DNA of 5,411 nucleotides from Bacillota bacterium (lineage in GTDB: Bacteria; Bacillota; Clostridia; Tissierellales; Sedimentibacteraceae), in contig JARBUP010000205.1 in assembly GCA_029239575.1 (NCBI GenBank), positions 1 through 5,411 on the forward strand, read 5' to 3'. The position numbers were made by a program, and so were the translations under genes. The number at the start of each line of letters is the position of its first letter. Position 1 is the first letter of the stretch. Below the pieces are notes generated by a model. That model did not search any database. It was not told the DNA's origin and was given only the letters and a program-made list of their open reading frames with translations. Below, piece by piece: positions 1 through 5,411 of the stretch.

Positions 1-36
1 TTATTTTTATTAACTGAGAGAAAAAATTATGATGAA

Positions 37-82
37 ATAAAAAATAGCAAATAAGTAATATGACTTATTTGCTATTTTTTAT
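37..82. terminator. Intrinsic terminator hairpin, upstream unit
   Basis: Positions 37-56 pair perfectly with 63-82 (20 bp) around the 6-nt loop AATATG. The stem core AGCAAATAAGT/ACTTATTTGCT is flanked by an A-run on the left and a T-run on the right, so it could end transcripts arriving from either side. The T-run (75-80) forms part of the stem base, and more T follows at 86-90. The hairpin most likely closes a gene lying to the left of the window and insulates the promoter that follows. Confidence 0.75.
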
Positions 83-161
83 ATGTTTTTCTTCGAAACG
101 AGTCAAAATATATCAGACTTTTTACAATATGATTCTTATTTATCATTTACATAAAATATAT

Positions 162-189
162 TTGATAAAAGAATAATATAAGTTATAAT
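162..189 (+). promoter_or_regulatory. Sigma-A type promoter of the tRNA nucleotidyltransferase gene
   Basis: A -35 box TTGATA (162-167) and a perfect -10 box TATAAT (184-189) are separated by 16 bp. Transcription should start near 195-197, giving a leader of about 37 nt that ends in the ribosome binding site AAGGGG (222-227). The surroundings are very AT-rich, so chance boxes are common, but the match and the position just before the gene make this the best candidate in the 83-232 gap. I see nothing else definite in that gap. Confidence 0.6.
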
Positions 190-232
190 AAAATCAATAC
201 ATAAATTATTTTTAATTATATAAGGGGTTTCC

Positions 233-1528
233 ATGGATTTTAAAATAAATATGCCAGAAGAAGTTGAAGTAGCATTAAATATATTAAATGAAGCAGGATA
301 TGATTCATATATAGTCGGTGGATGTGTAAGAGATATCATTTTAGATGGTGTACCTAAAGATTGGGATATTACTACATCTGCTTTACCGACGCAAATAATT
401 AATTGCTTTAAAAATTTTAGAACAATTGAAACTGGCTTAAAACATGGAACTGTTACTGTAATTATTAACAATATACAATTAGAAATTACTACTTTTAGAA
501 TTGATGGTGAATATAAGGATAACAGAAGACCTGATGAAGTTATATTTACAAACAATATTTCTATGGATTTAAAACGCCGTGATTTTACCATTAATGCCAT
601 GGCCTATAATTATGAGGATGGGTTAATTGATTTATATGATGGCGTTGTAGATATAAATAGAAAACAAATTAAATGTGTTGGCAATGCTGATAAAAGGTTT
701 AATGAAGATGGGCTTCGCTTACTTAGGGCACTTCGTTTTGCTTCTGTTTTAAATTTTGAAATTGAAGAAACAACATCTAAAAGTATTCATAGAAATAAGG
801 ATTTGTTAAAAAACATTTCAACCGAAAGAATTAGAGTAGAATTTGATAAATTAATTTTAGGTGTTAATTTTTATAATATTTTGAAGGATTATAAAGATGT
901 AATAGAAATTTTTGTTCCTGAAATAAATAAGTTAAATGTAAATCAGTACCAGCATATATTAAAATCAATGAATTATATTAAAGAAGACTTAGTTTTAAAA
1001 CTTGCTTTGTTTTTTCATGAAATAGGAAATACTGAAGTTAAGGTTGAAAATATAAAATTAAGAACTCAATTAGTTAAAAGCATTTTAAAAAGACTTAAAT
1101 ATGATCATGTTACTGTGAAAGAAGTGTCCACGATTATTTTATATTTTGATACTGAATTATCCACAGATAAAAAAGCTATCAAAAAATGTCTAAATGTCAT
1201 AGGTGAAAACATGTTCAAACAAATTATAAAAGCTAAAATTGCACATAGATATCAACAGGAATCAACAGGAATTGTGGAAAATGTGGATAACTTTGTGGAA
1301 AACTTCGAAAAAATAACTTTTTTTGTGGATAAAATCATAAAACAGAATGAATGTTATAATTTAAAAACATTAGCTGTTAATGGAGAAGATTTAAAAAATA
1401 TCGGAGTTAAACAGGGAAAATTAGTTGGCGAAATTTTGAATAAGTTATTAGACTTAGTAATAGATGAAACTTTAGAAAATGACAAAGATAAATTAATTGA
1501 ATATGTTATAAATAATATGCAAGTTTAG
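233..1528 (+). CDS. cca: CCA tRNA nucleotidyltransferase (class II, with degenerate HD region)
   Basis: This 431-aa cytoplasmic enzyme of the class II nucleotidyltransferase family should add or repair the 3' CCA end of tRNAs from CTP and ATP. Visible motifs, in order, are GGCVRD (29-34); the metal-binding DWD (Asp43, Asp45); RRDFTINAMA (115-124); the nucleotide-recognition helix EDGLRLLRALRFA (158-170); and ERIRVEFDK (198-206) in the tRNA-binding part. The C-terminal block from LAVNGEDL (380-387) onward is typical of Firmicute CCA enzymes. Full length is usual for the family. The ATG has AAGGGG five bases upstream, which supports this start. Where many relatives carry HDIGK, this protein reads FHEIGN (261-266), so the HD phosphohydrolase pair is altered and that activity is probably absent. 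Poly(A) polymerases share the fold; CCA addition is the likelier role because Firmicutes generally use this family for it. No terminator is visible after the stop. The 3' third shows unusual codon use (see the DnaA-box entry). Confidence 0.9.
   Translation: MDFKINMPEEVEVALNILNEAGYDSYIVGGCVRDIILDGVPKDWDITTSALPTQIINCFKNFRTIETGLKHGTVTVIINNIQLEITTFRIDGEYKDNRRPDEVIFTNNISMDLKRRDFTINAMAYNYEDGLIDLYDGVVDINRKQIKCVGNADKRFNEDGLRLLRALRFASVLNFEIEETTSKSIHRNKDLLKNISTERIRVEFDKLILGVNFYNILKDYKDVIEIFVPEINKLNVNQYQHILKSMNYIKEDLVLKLALFFHEIGNTEVKVENIKLRTQLVKSILKRLKYDHVTVKEVSTIILYFDTELSTDKKAIKKCLNVIGENMFKQIIKAKIAHRYQQESTGIVENVDNFVENFEKITFFVDKIIKQNECYNLKTLAVNGEDLKNIGVKQGKLVGEILNKLLDLVIDETLENDKDKLIEYVINNMQV
1157..1332. 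promoter_or_regulatory. Putative DnaA-box cluster inside the cca gene
   Basis: The 9-mer TTATCCACA, the consensus DnaA box, occurs perfectly on the plus strand at 1157-1165 and perfectly on the minus strand (read as TGTGGATAA) at 1282-1290 and 1324-1332. One-mismatch minus-strand boxes (TGTGGAAAA) lie at 1273-1281 and 1294-1302, the first directly abutting the 1282 box. A weaker match with two mismatches, ATATCAACA, sits at 1249-1257. Spacings of 21 bp (1273 to 1294) and 42 bp (1282 to 1324) are near whole helical turns. I see no other good box in the window. DnaA-box clusters away from oriC are known in Bacillus subtilis and act in controlling initiation; a similar role here is inference. 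The alternative is chance reuse of Val-Glu and Val-Asp codons in a flexible protein segment. Confidence 0.4.
1251..1270 (+). repeat. Tandem 10-bp direct repeat next to the DnaA boxes
   Basis: ATCAACAGGA is repeated twice without a gap (1251-1260, 1261-1270). The unit is not a multiple of three, so the copies are read in different frames (…YQQ, then ESTG…) and the repeat does not reflect a peptide repeat. It ends two bases before the first DnaA-like box at 1273. Two copies are a minimal repeat and could be chance or recent slippage. Confidence 0.6.
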
Positions 1529-1564
1529 TTATATATAAATCTTGTTCTGTGTTAAGATAAAAAA

Positions 1565-1611
1565 CACTAATAAATATTTCAAAAAAATATTGACAAAATT
1601 TAGTATTAGTG
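1565..1611. repeat. 8-bp inverted repeat flanking the -35 box
   Basis: CACTAATA (1565-1572) and TATTAGTG (1604-1611) are perfect inverted copies separated by 31 bp. The right arm covers part of the promoter spacer and the TG of the extended -10. The arms are placed so that a bound repressor could block the promoter, but short inverted repeats are common in AT-rich DNA. The repeat is not followed by a T-run, so it does not look like a terminator for cca. Confidence 0.3.
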
Positions 1612-1618
1612 ATAGACT
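1590..1618 (+). promoter_or_regulatory. Promoter of the T-box leader and transporter operon
   Basis: A perfect -35 box TTGACA (1590-1595) is separated by 17 bp from a -10 box TAGACT (1613-1618), which matches the consensus at four of six positions. The TG motif at 1610-1611, one base before the -10, makes it an extended -10 promoter that can compensate for the weak hexamer. Transcription should start near 1624-1626, about 18 nt before the base of T-box Stem I, as expected for this class of leader. Confidence 0.75.
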
Positions 1619-1642
1619 AATTTTCAATAATACAAAAACAAA

Positions 1643-1905
1643 ACCGTTGAAGCGAAGATTAAACTGATATGTGCACTTACAGAGAGCAGGGGCAGATGAG
1701 AGCCTTGCAGAACGCAGTACAGACAAATGGATCGCCGAGGGTGAGGTGAAAGAGGTTACACTCAAGTATCTGAAACGTGAGCTTACGTTACAAAGCAGAA
1801 AATGTGTTAGCATTTTTGTTTAAGTGGATTGATTTTCAGTCAATTAAGGTGGTACCGCAGGAGTTTATAACCTGTCCTTTTCAGAGGACAGGTTTTTTTG
1901 TTTTT
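1643..1905 (+). promoter_or_regulatory. T-box riboswitch, tryptophan (UGG) specifier
   Basis: This leader RNA reads the charging state of tRNA and controls the transporter genes by antitermination. Stem I runs from about 1643 to 1742. ACC (1643-1645) pairs with GGT (1740-1742), then comes a GA-rich kink-turn-like internal loop, and then GCGA (1652-1655) pairs with TCGC (1732-1735). The specifier loop follows: its 3' side holds TGG (1728-1730) and then the usual purine A1731. The helix above it joins CTG (1664-1666) to CAG (1720-1722) and TGC (1672-1674) to GCA (1714-1716). The conserved AGAGAG (1681-1686) and a GATGAGA loop lie at the tip. Small hairpins follow at 1774-1789, 1799-1816 and 1828-1844. 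In the T-box AAGGTGGTACCGC (1846-1858), AAGG pairs with CCTT (1876-1879) and 1857-1861 pairs with 1871-1875, leaving the seven-base bulge UGGUACC (1850-1856) to capture the tRNA acceptor end. UGG means tRNA-Trp. TAC at 1718-1720 lies inside a helix, so Tyr is not favoured. Confidence 0.93.
1869..1905 (+). terminator. T-box regulated intrinsic terminator
   Basis: Positions 1869-1878 (AACCTGTCCT) pair with 1885-1894 in a 10-bp stem with a 6-nt loop, followed by T7 (1893-1899), G and T5 (1901-1905). The 5' arm shares bases 1871-1878 with the 3' side of the antiterminator, so only one structure can form. With charged or scarce tRNA-Trp the hairpin forms and stops transcription before the transporter genes. 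It should also stop read-through from cca, which lacks its own visible terminator. Confidence 0.92.
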
Positions 1906-1942
1906 GTACTAAAAATTATAATTAAATTATGAGGAGAATAGT

Positions 1943-2944
1943 ATGAAAAAATTTATGGCAAGTTTAACAGTAGGAGCATTACTATTTGCATCTTTGACAG
2001 GATGTAGTACAAAACAAGAAGTAACACCAGCAAAAGAAACAGCAACAGAAAACAGTGAAAAATATACAATAGGTATAGTTCAAACTATGAATCATCCATC
2101 TCTTGATGAAATAAGAGAATATACAATTATTGGTCTTGAAGAATTAGGGTTGAAAGATAAAATAGAAATTGTTTATAAAGATGCACAAGGAGATCCTTCG
2201 AATATAAACACAATAGTTTCACAGTTTGTAGGTGAAGAAGTTAATATGATTATTCCTATAGCAACAGGTGCAGCTCAAACTACAGCATCTGCAACAAAAG
2301 ATATTCCAATTGTTTTTGCAGCAGTAAGCAATCCAGTTGAAGCAGGATTAGTAAAGGATTTAAAAATAACTGATTCAAATATTACTGGTGTTTCAAATGC
2401 AATTGCAGTTGAAGAAATTTTAGATCTTTCACAGGAATTAACGCCAGGAATTAAAACTTATGGACTTATTTATAATCAAGGTGAAATTAATTCTGCAACA
2501 GGAATTAAAAGAGCAAAAGCATATCTAAGTTCAAAAGGTTATGAATATGTGGAAGCTACAATAGCAAACTCAGGTGAACTTTTACAAGCTACACAATCAT
2601 TAATAGGAAAAAATGTTGATGCAATATTTACACCAAACGATAATACCGTAGCAACTGCAATGCCAATACTTGCTTCTGAAGCAATAAAAGCAAAAATACC
2701 AGTTTATGTTGGTGTTGACTCTCTTGTAAAAGATGGTGGTTTAGCAACAGTTGGAATAGATTATAAAACACTTGGAAGACAGGTTGCAGCTATGGTGAAA
2801 AGAATTTATGAAGGTCAAACAATTGCAGAAAATCCAGTTGAACAAATAAAAGAAAATTCAAAAATTATAAATAAAACAACTGCAGAAGCTTTGGGATTAA
2901 AAATAGATGAAACAAGTTTAAAAGAATTTAAAATAATAGAATAA
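1943..2944 (+). CDS. trpX: Substrate-binding lipoprotein of predicted tryptophan ABC importer (TrpX type), copy 1
   Basis: This 333-aa extracytoplasmic solute-binding lipoprotein is of the ABC_sub_bind (TrpX-like) family. It should capture the ligand at the cell surface and deliver it to the permease encoded downstream. A signal peptide with basic MKK start and hydrophobic core ends in the lipobox LTGC (18-21), with Cys21 as the lipidated residue; a Thr/Glu/Lys-rich linker follows to about 42. Family blocks are IGIVQ…HPSL near 44-55, YKDAQGDPSN, TGAAQ, PVEAGLV, QATQSL, FTPNDNT and KDGGLATVGIDY. GAGGAG (1931-1936) lies six bases before the ATG. The gene follows the Trp T-box and is 60 bp ahead of its paralogue. 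No Trp residue is present. Tryptophan as ligand is inferred from the T-box. A Clostridioides difficile family member (CD0873) has, as I recall, been reported to bind tyrosine, so ligand identity is not proven by family alone. Confidence 0.88.
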   Translation: MKKFMASLTVGALLFASLTGCSTKQEVTPAKETATENSEKYTIGIVQTMNHPSLDEIREYTIIGLEELGLKDKIEIVYKDAQGDPSNINTIVSQFVGEEVNMIIPIATGAAQTTASATKDIPIVFAAVSNPVEAGLVKDLKITDSNITGVSNAIAVEEILDLSQELTPGIKTYGLIYNQGEINSATGIKRAKAYLSSKGYEYVEATIANSGELLQATQSLIGKNVDAIFTPNDNTVATAMPILASEAIKAKIPVYVGVDSLVKDGGLATVGIDYKTLGRQVAAMVKRIYEGQTIAENPVEQIKENSKIINKTTAEALGLKIDETSLKEFKIIE

Positions 2945-3004
2945 TATAAGAAATTTGTAATAAACTAAAAATTACCAATTAATAACAAAAATGGAGGATG
3001 TAAA

Positions 3005-4003
3005 ATGATTAAATTTAAAAAAGCAATTTCAATATTATTAATACTTAGTTTAAGTCTTGGATTATTTACAGGATGTTCACAGGGTACGGGGGTAAAATTT
3101 GTAACAAAAAAAGGAAATGAAAAAGTTAAAATAGGAATTGTTCAACCAGTTGAACATCCATCTTTAAATCAAATTAGAGAAAGTATAATTTCTAATTTAA
3201 AAGAAATGGGATTAGAAGATAAAATTGAAATAGTATATAAGGATGCACAAGGGGATCCTTCAAACTTGAATACAATTGTTACGCAGTTTGTAGGAGAAGA
3301 AATGGATATTATAGTTCCAATAGGAACAGGTGCAGCACAAAGTGCTTTAGCAGCAACAAAAGATATTCCAATAATATTTGCAGCAGCAAGTTATCCTGTT
3401 GAAGCAGGCTTAGTTAAAGATGTAAATAAACCTGAAGCAAATATAACTGGTGTTTCAGATGCTATTGATGTAAATGAAATATTTAACCTTGCAAAAACAC
3501 TCACACCAAATGTAAGAATTTATGGATTTATATATAATTCAGGAGAAGTAAACTCAGTTTCTGCAATTGAAAAAGCAAAAGAGTATTGTGAAGCTAATAA
3601 ATTGTATTACGTAGAAGCAACTATTACAAATTCAAGCGAACTTCTTCAAGCTACTCAATCATTAGTTGGAAAAGCAGATGCAATATTTACACCAACAGAC
3701 AATACTGTAGCTTCAGCTATGTCAACATTAGCAGCAGAAGCAGCAAAAGCTAAGATACCAGTTTATACAGGGGCTGATTCAATGGTTAAAGATGGCGGTT
3801 TTGCAACAGTTGGAGTTGATTATGATATTCTTGGAAAACAAGTTGCTGAAATGATTAAAAAAGTGATTGATGGTGAAAGTATAGCAAATATTCCAGTTCA
3901 AACATTAACAGAGTACACGAAAATAATTAATACTACTACTGCTGAACAACTTGGTATTTCAGTTTCTGAGGAAAAATTAAAGCAGTTTCAAGTAATAAAA
4001 TAA
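3005..4003 (+). CDS. trpX: Substrate-binding lipoprotein of predicted tryptophan ABC importer (TrpX type), copy 2
   Basis: This 332-aa paralogue of the preceding gene shares roughly 60-65% of the mature protein by eye, colinear apart from a one-residue gap (GKNVDA against GKADA). The signal peptide has a longer hydrophobic core and ends in LFTGC with Cys24 as the lipid site; Phe at -3 is a less common but accepted lipobox residue. The strongest shared blocks are DKIEIVYKDAQGDPSN, PVEAGLVKD, ELLQATQSL and KIPVY. Substitutions fall inside otherwise conserved family blocks: AVSNPVEAG becomes AASYPVEAG, TPNDNT becomes TPTDNT and VGVDSL becomes TGADSM. The ligand range may therefore have shifted. 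The start is supported by GGAGG (2993-2997) seven bases before the ATG. The gene has no promoter or terminator of its own that I can see and sits 25 bp before the permease. It also contains no tryptophan. Probably both copies feed the single permease. Confidence 0.87.
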   Translation: MIKFKKAISILLILSLSLGLFTGCSQGTGVKFVTKKGNEKVKIGIVQPVEHPSLNQIRESIISNLKEMGLEDKIEIVYKDAQGDPSNLNTIVTQFVGEEMDIIVPIGTGAAQSALAATKDIPIIFAAASYPVEAGLVKDVNKPEANITGVSDAIDVNEIFNLAKTLTPNVRIYGFIYNSGEVNSVSAIEKAKEYCEANKLYYVEATITNSSELLQATQSLVGKADAIFTPTDNTVASAMSTLAAEAAKAKIPVYTGADSMVKDGGFATVGVDYDILGKQVAEMIKKVIDGESIANIPVQTLTEYTKIINTTTAEQLGISVSEEKLKQFQVIK

Positions 4004-4028
4004 TATTAAAAGAAAAGAGGGGAATGTT

Positions 4029-4934
4029 TTGAGTTTAATATCATTAATAGGAGCAATAGAATTAGGTTTAGTATATTCATTGCTTGCATTTGGTTCATAT
4101 ATATCATTTAAAATATTAAATATTGCTGACTTAACAGTTGATGGGAGTTTTGTTTTAGGAGCCGCTGTTTGTGCAATTTTTACATTTAACGGCATGCCTG
4201 TAGCAGGTTTATTATTAGCCATAGTAGCAGGAGCATTAGCTGGGGTAGTTACAGCTTTATTACAGACTAAAATGGGAATACAGCCTATTTTAGCGGGTAT
4301 TTTAACAATGACAGGACTTTATTCAATAAATTTAATGGTTATGGATGGAAAAGCAAATATTCCTCTCTTAAATAAAAATAGTATTTTTACAATGGCAGAA
4401 ACCATAGTAGAAAGTAATTTATACAAAGTAGCAACATTATTAATAATCATTATTGCCGTATTTGTAGGGTTGAGTTTGTTTTTTAGAACACAACTTGGGC
4501 TTTCCATTCGTGCAACTGGAGATAATGAGGATATGTGTAGAGCTTCTTCAATCGATACTGATTTAATTAAAATAATAGGATTTGCTGTTTCGAATGCAAT
4601 AGTATCATTGTCCGGAGCATTGGTTGCACAAATGCAACAATCAGCAGATGTTAACATGGGTTCAGGAATGGTTGTTATAAGTTTTGCTTCAATAATAATA
4701 GGTGGGGCAATTATAAAAAATAAAAATATTACTGTAGGGTTATTATCTGTAATTTTAGGTTCAGTTATTTATAGATTAATAATTGCTATGATATTAACTA
4801 CAAATTTCCCTCCTTCATTATTAAAATTAATATCTGCAATAGTGGTTGTATCAGCTCTTTCTGTTCCATCATTAAAAAAGAACATGGAGTTGAACAAATT
4901 AAGAAGAGGGGGAAGTTCAAATGCTAATAATTAA
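4029..4934 (+). CDS. trpY: ABC transporter permease (TrpY type), TTG start
   Basis: This 301-aa inner-membrane permease belongs to the LivH-like branched-chain/BPD_transp_2 superfamily, in the subfamily that accompanies TrpX binding proteins; it should form the import channel as a dimer. About eight or nine hydrophobic segments are visible, near 5-25, 37-54, 58-78, 86-103, 134-152, 181-203, 213-228, 235-257 and 263-281. The polar stretch RTQLGLSIRATGDNEDMCRA (153-172) is the likely cytoplasmic coupling loop that touches the ATPase, and the tail from 282 is basic and Asn/Gly-rich. The start is TTG: GAGGGG (4017-4022) is six bases away, while the nearby ATG at 4024 is only one base from it and meets a stop after two codons. 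The 3' end overlaps the ATPase gene by 14 bp, suggesting coupled translation. No Trp residues are present. Confidence 0.88.
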   Translation: MSLISLIGAIELGLVYSLLAFGSYISFKILNIADLTVDGSFVLGAAVCAIFTFNGMPVAGLLLAIVAGALAGVVTALLQTKMGIQPILAGILTMTGLYSINLMVMDGKANIPLLNKNSIFTMAETIVESNLYKVATLLIIIIAVFVGLSLFFRTQLGLSIRATGDNEDMCRASSIDTDLIKIIGFAVSNAIVSLSGALVAQMQQSADVNMGSGMVVISFASIIIGGAIIKNKNITVGLLSVILGSVIYRLIIAMILTTNFPPSLLKLISAIVVVSALSVPSLKKNMELNKLRRGGSSNANN

Positions 4935-5411
4935 TTCAGCTAATAAATATTTTAATAAAAATACTCCTGATGAACATAAAGCATTGGACAACTTAAATCT
5001 TACTGTTGAAGATGGAGAGTTTGTTACCGTAATAGGTGGAAATGGAGCAGGAAAATCCACTTTGTTCAATTTAATATCTGGAACTATGTTTTGTGATTCA
5101 GGTTTAGTAGAACTAGATGGAGAAAATATAACTTATATGCCTGAACATAAGAGGGCAGCTTATATTGGAAGGATTTTTCAAGATCCTATGAAAGGAACAG
5201 CACCACATTTGACAGTTGGAGAAAATTTACTAATTGCATATATGAGGAGCACTAAAAAGAATTTATTTAAAAGTCCATCTAAAATGGATAAAAAATATAT
5301 TAAAGAGAGATTAGCTAATTTAAATCTTGGATTAGAAGATAGGATGAATACAAAAATAGGTTTGCTTTCAGGTGGTCAAAGGCAGGCAATAACATTAATA
5401 ATGGCTACTTT
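4921..5411 (+). CDS. trpZ: ABC transporter ATP-binding protein (TrpZ type), 3' truncated by window
   Basis: The first 163 residues of a cytoplasmic ABC ATPase that should power the importer are visible; a full protein is expected to be about 250-260 aa. The Walker A motif is GGNGAGKST (39-47, Lys45), the Q-loop glutamine is Gln87 in FQDP, and the signature motif is LSGGQRQA (149-156). Walker B, the catalytic Glu and the H-loop His lie beyond the window, so their integrity cannot be checked. The start at 4921 has AGGGGG (4907-4912) eight bases upstream inside the end of the permease gene, and the two frames overlap by 14 bp. Residues 57-130, between Walker A and the signature, include a Lys-rich stretch near 112-129. 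No Trp is seen. Operon position and family resemblance support TrpZ; the LivG/LivF group is the nearest alternative. Confidence 0.9.
   Translation, partial: MLIINSANKYFNKNTPDEHKALDNLNLTVEDGEFVTVIGGNGAGKSTLFNLISGTMFCDSGLVELDGENITYMPEHKRAAYIGRIFQDPMKGTAPHLTVGENLLIAYMRSTKKNLFKSPSKMDKKYIKERLANLNLGLEDRMNTKIGLLSGGQRQAITLIMAT

Noticed and set aside
1..54. Open frame 1 reading to a TAA at 52-54, possible C-terminus of an upstream gene
   Set aside because: Only 17 codons are visible, no family is recognisable, and the stop lies inside the terminator stem. Frames 2 and 3 also offer early stops (11-13 and 15-17), so the true end of the upstream gene cannot be chosen.
136..600. Minus-strand open frame of 154 codons
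   Set aside because: It lies largely antisense to the well-supported cca gene and covers its promoter. Its residues show no family motif, so it is a shadow of the AT-rich coding strand.
1549..1567. Hairpin GTGTT/AACAC after cca as a terminator
   Set aside because: It has only 5 bp with a 9-nt loop and no following T-run, so it is too weak to call.
1718..1720. TAC as a tyrosine specifier codon in the T-box
   Set aside because: These bases sit in the paired helix above the specifier loop. TGG at 1728-1730, followed by A, occupies the normal specifier position.
1727..1744. Short leader peptide beginning ATG GAT CGC
   Set aside because: It stops after five codons, lacks a ribosome binding site and overlaps the T-box specifier, so the T-box accounts for these bases.
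1529..1813. Minus-strand open frame of 94 codons
   Set aside because: It overlaps the promoter and T-box Stem I, whose RNA structure explains the sequence fully, and it has no recognisable protein features.
4319..4657. Minus-strand open frame within the permease gene
   Set aside because: It is wholly antisense to a clear membrane permease and shows no domain or ribosome binding site of its own.

Overview
The window is very AT-rich. Its genes have strong Shine-Dalgarno sites, there is a T-box leader, and the codon and protein style is typical of low-GC Firmicutes. I infer a member of the Clostridia; the species cannot be named from the sequence.

Layout. Positions 1-232 hold a long intrinsic terminator hairpin (37-82) closing an unseen upstream unit, then a near-consensus promoter (162-189). 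The promoter drives a complete class II tRNA nucleotidyltransferase (CCA-adding family, 233-1528). The 414-nt gap after it (1529-1942) contains no gene. It holds an extended -10 promoter (1590-1618) and a complete T-box riboswitch (about 1643-1905). The riboswitch has a Stem I with a UGG (Trp) specifier, an antiterminator carrying the UGGU bulge, and a mutually exclusive terminator.

Downstream is an ABC importer operon. It encodes two tandem paralogous substrate-binding lipoproteins (1943-2944, 3005-4003), a permease with a TTG start (4029-4934), and an ATPase cut by the window edge (4921-end). This is the TrpX-TrpY-TrpZ type of predicted tryptophan transporter. When uncharged tRNA-Trp accumulates it should bind the leader, block termination and switch the importer on. 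In support, the roughly 1,129 visible residues of the four transporter proteins contain no tryptophan at all, although tyrosine is common.

The least expected signal lies inside the tRNA nucleotidyltransferase gene. Three perfect DnaA-box 9-mers (TTATCCACA or its complement) and two one-mismatch boxes fall within 176 bp (1157-1332), next to a tandem 10-bp repeat. All six GTG valine codons and both TCC serine codons of the gene fall in this part. That pattern suggests selection on the DNA as well as on the protein, for example an extra-origin DnaA-binding cluster. It remains a hypothesis. The rest of the window fits known families.
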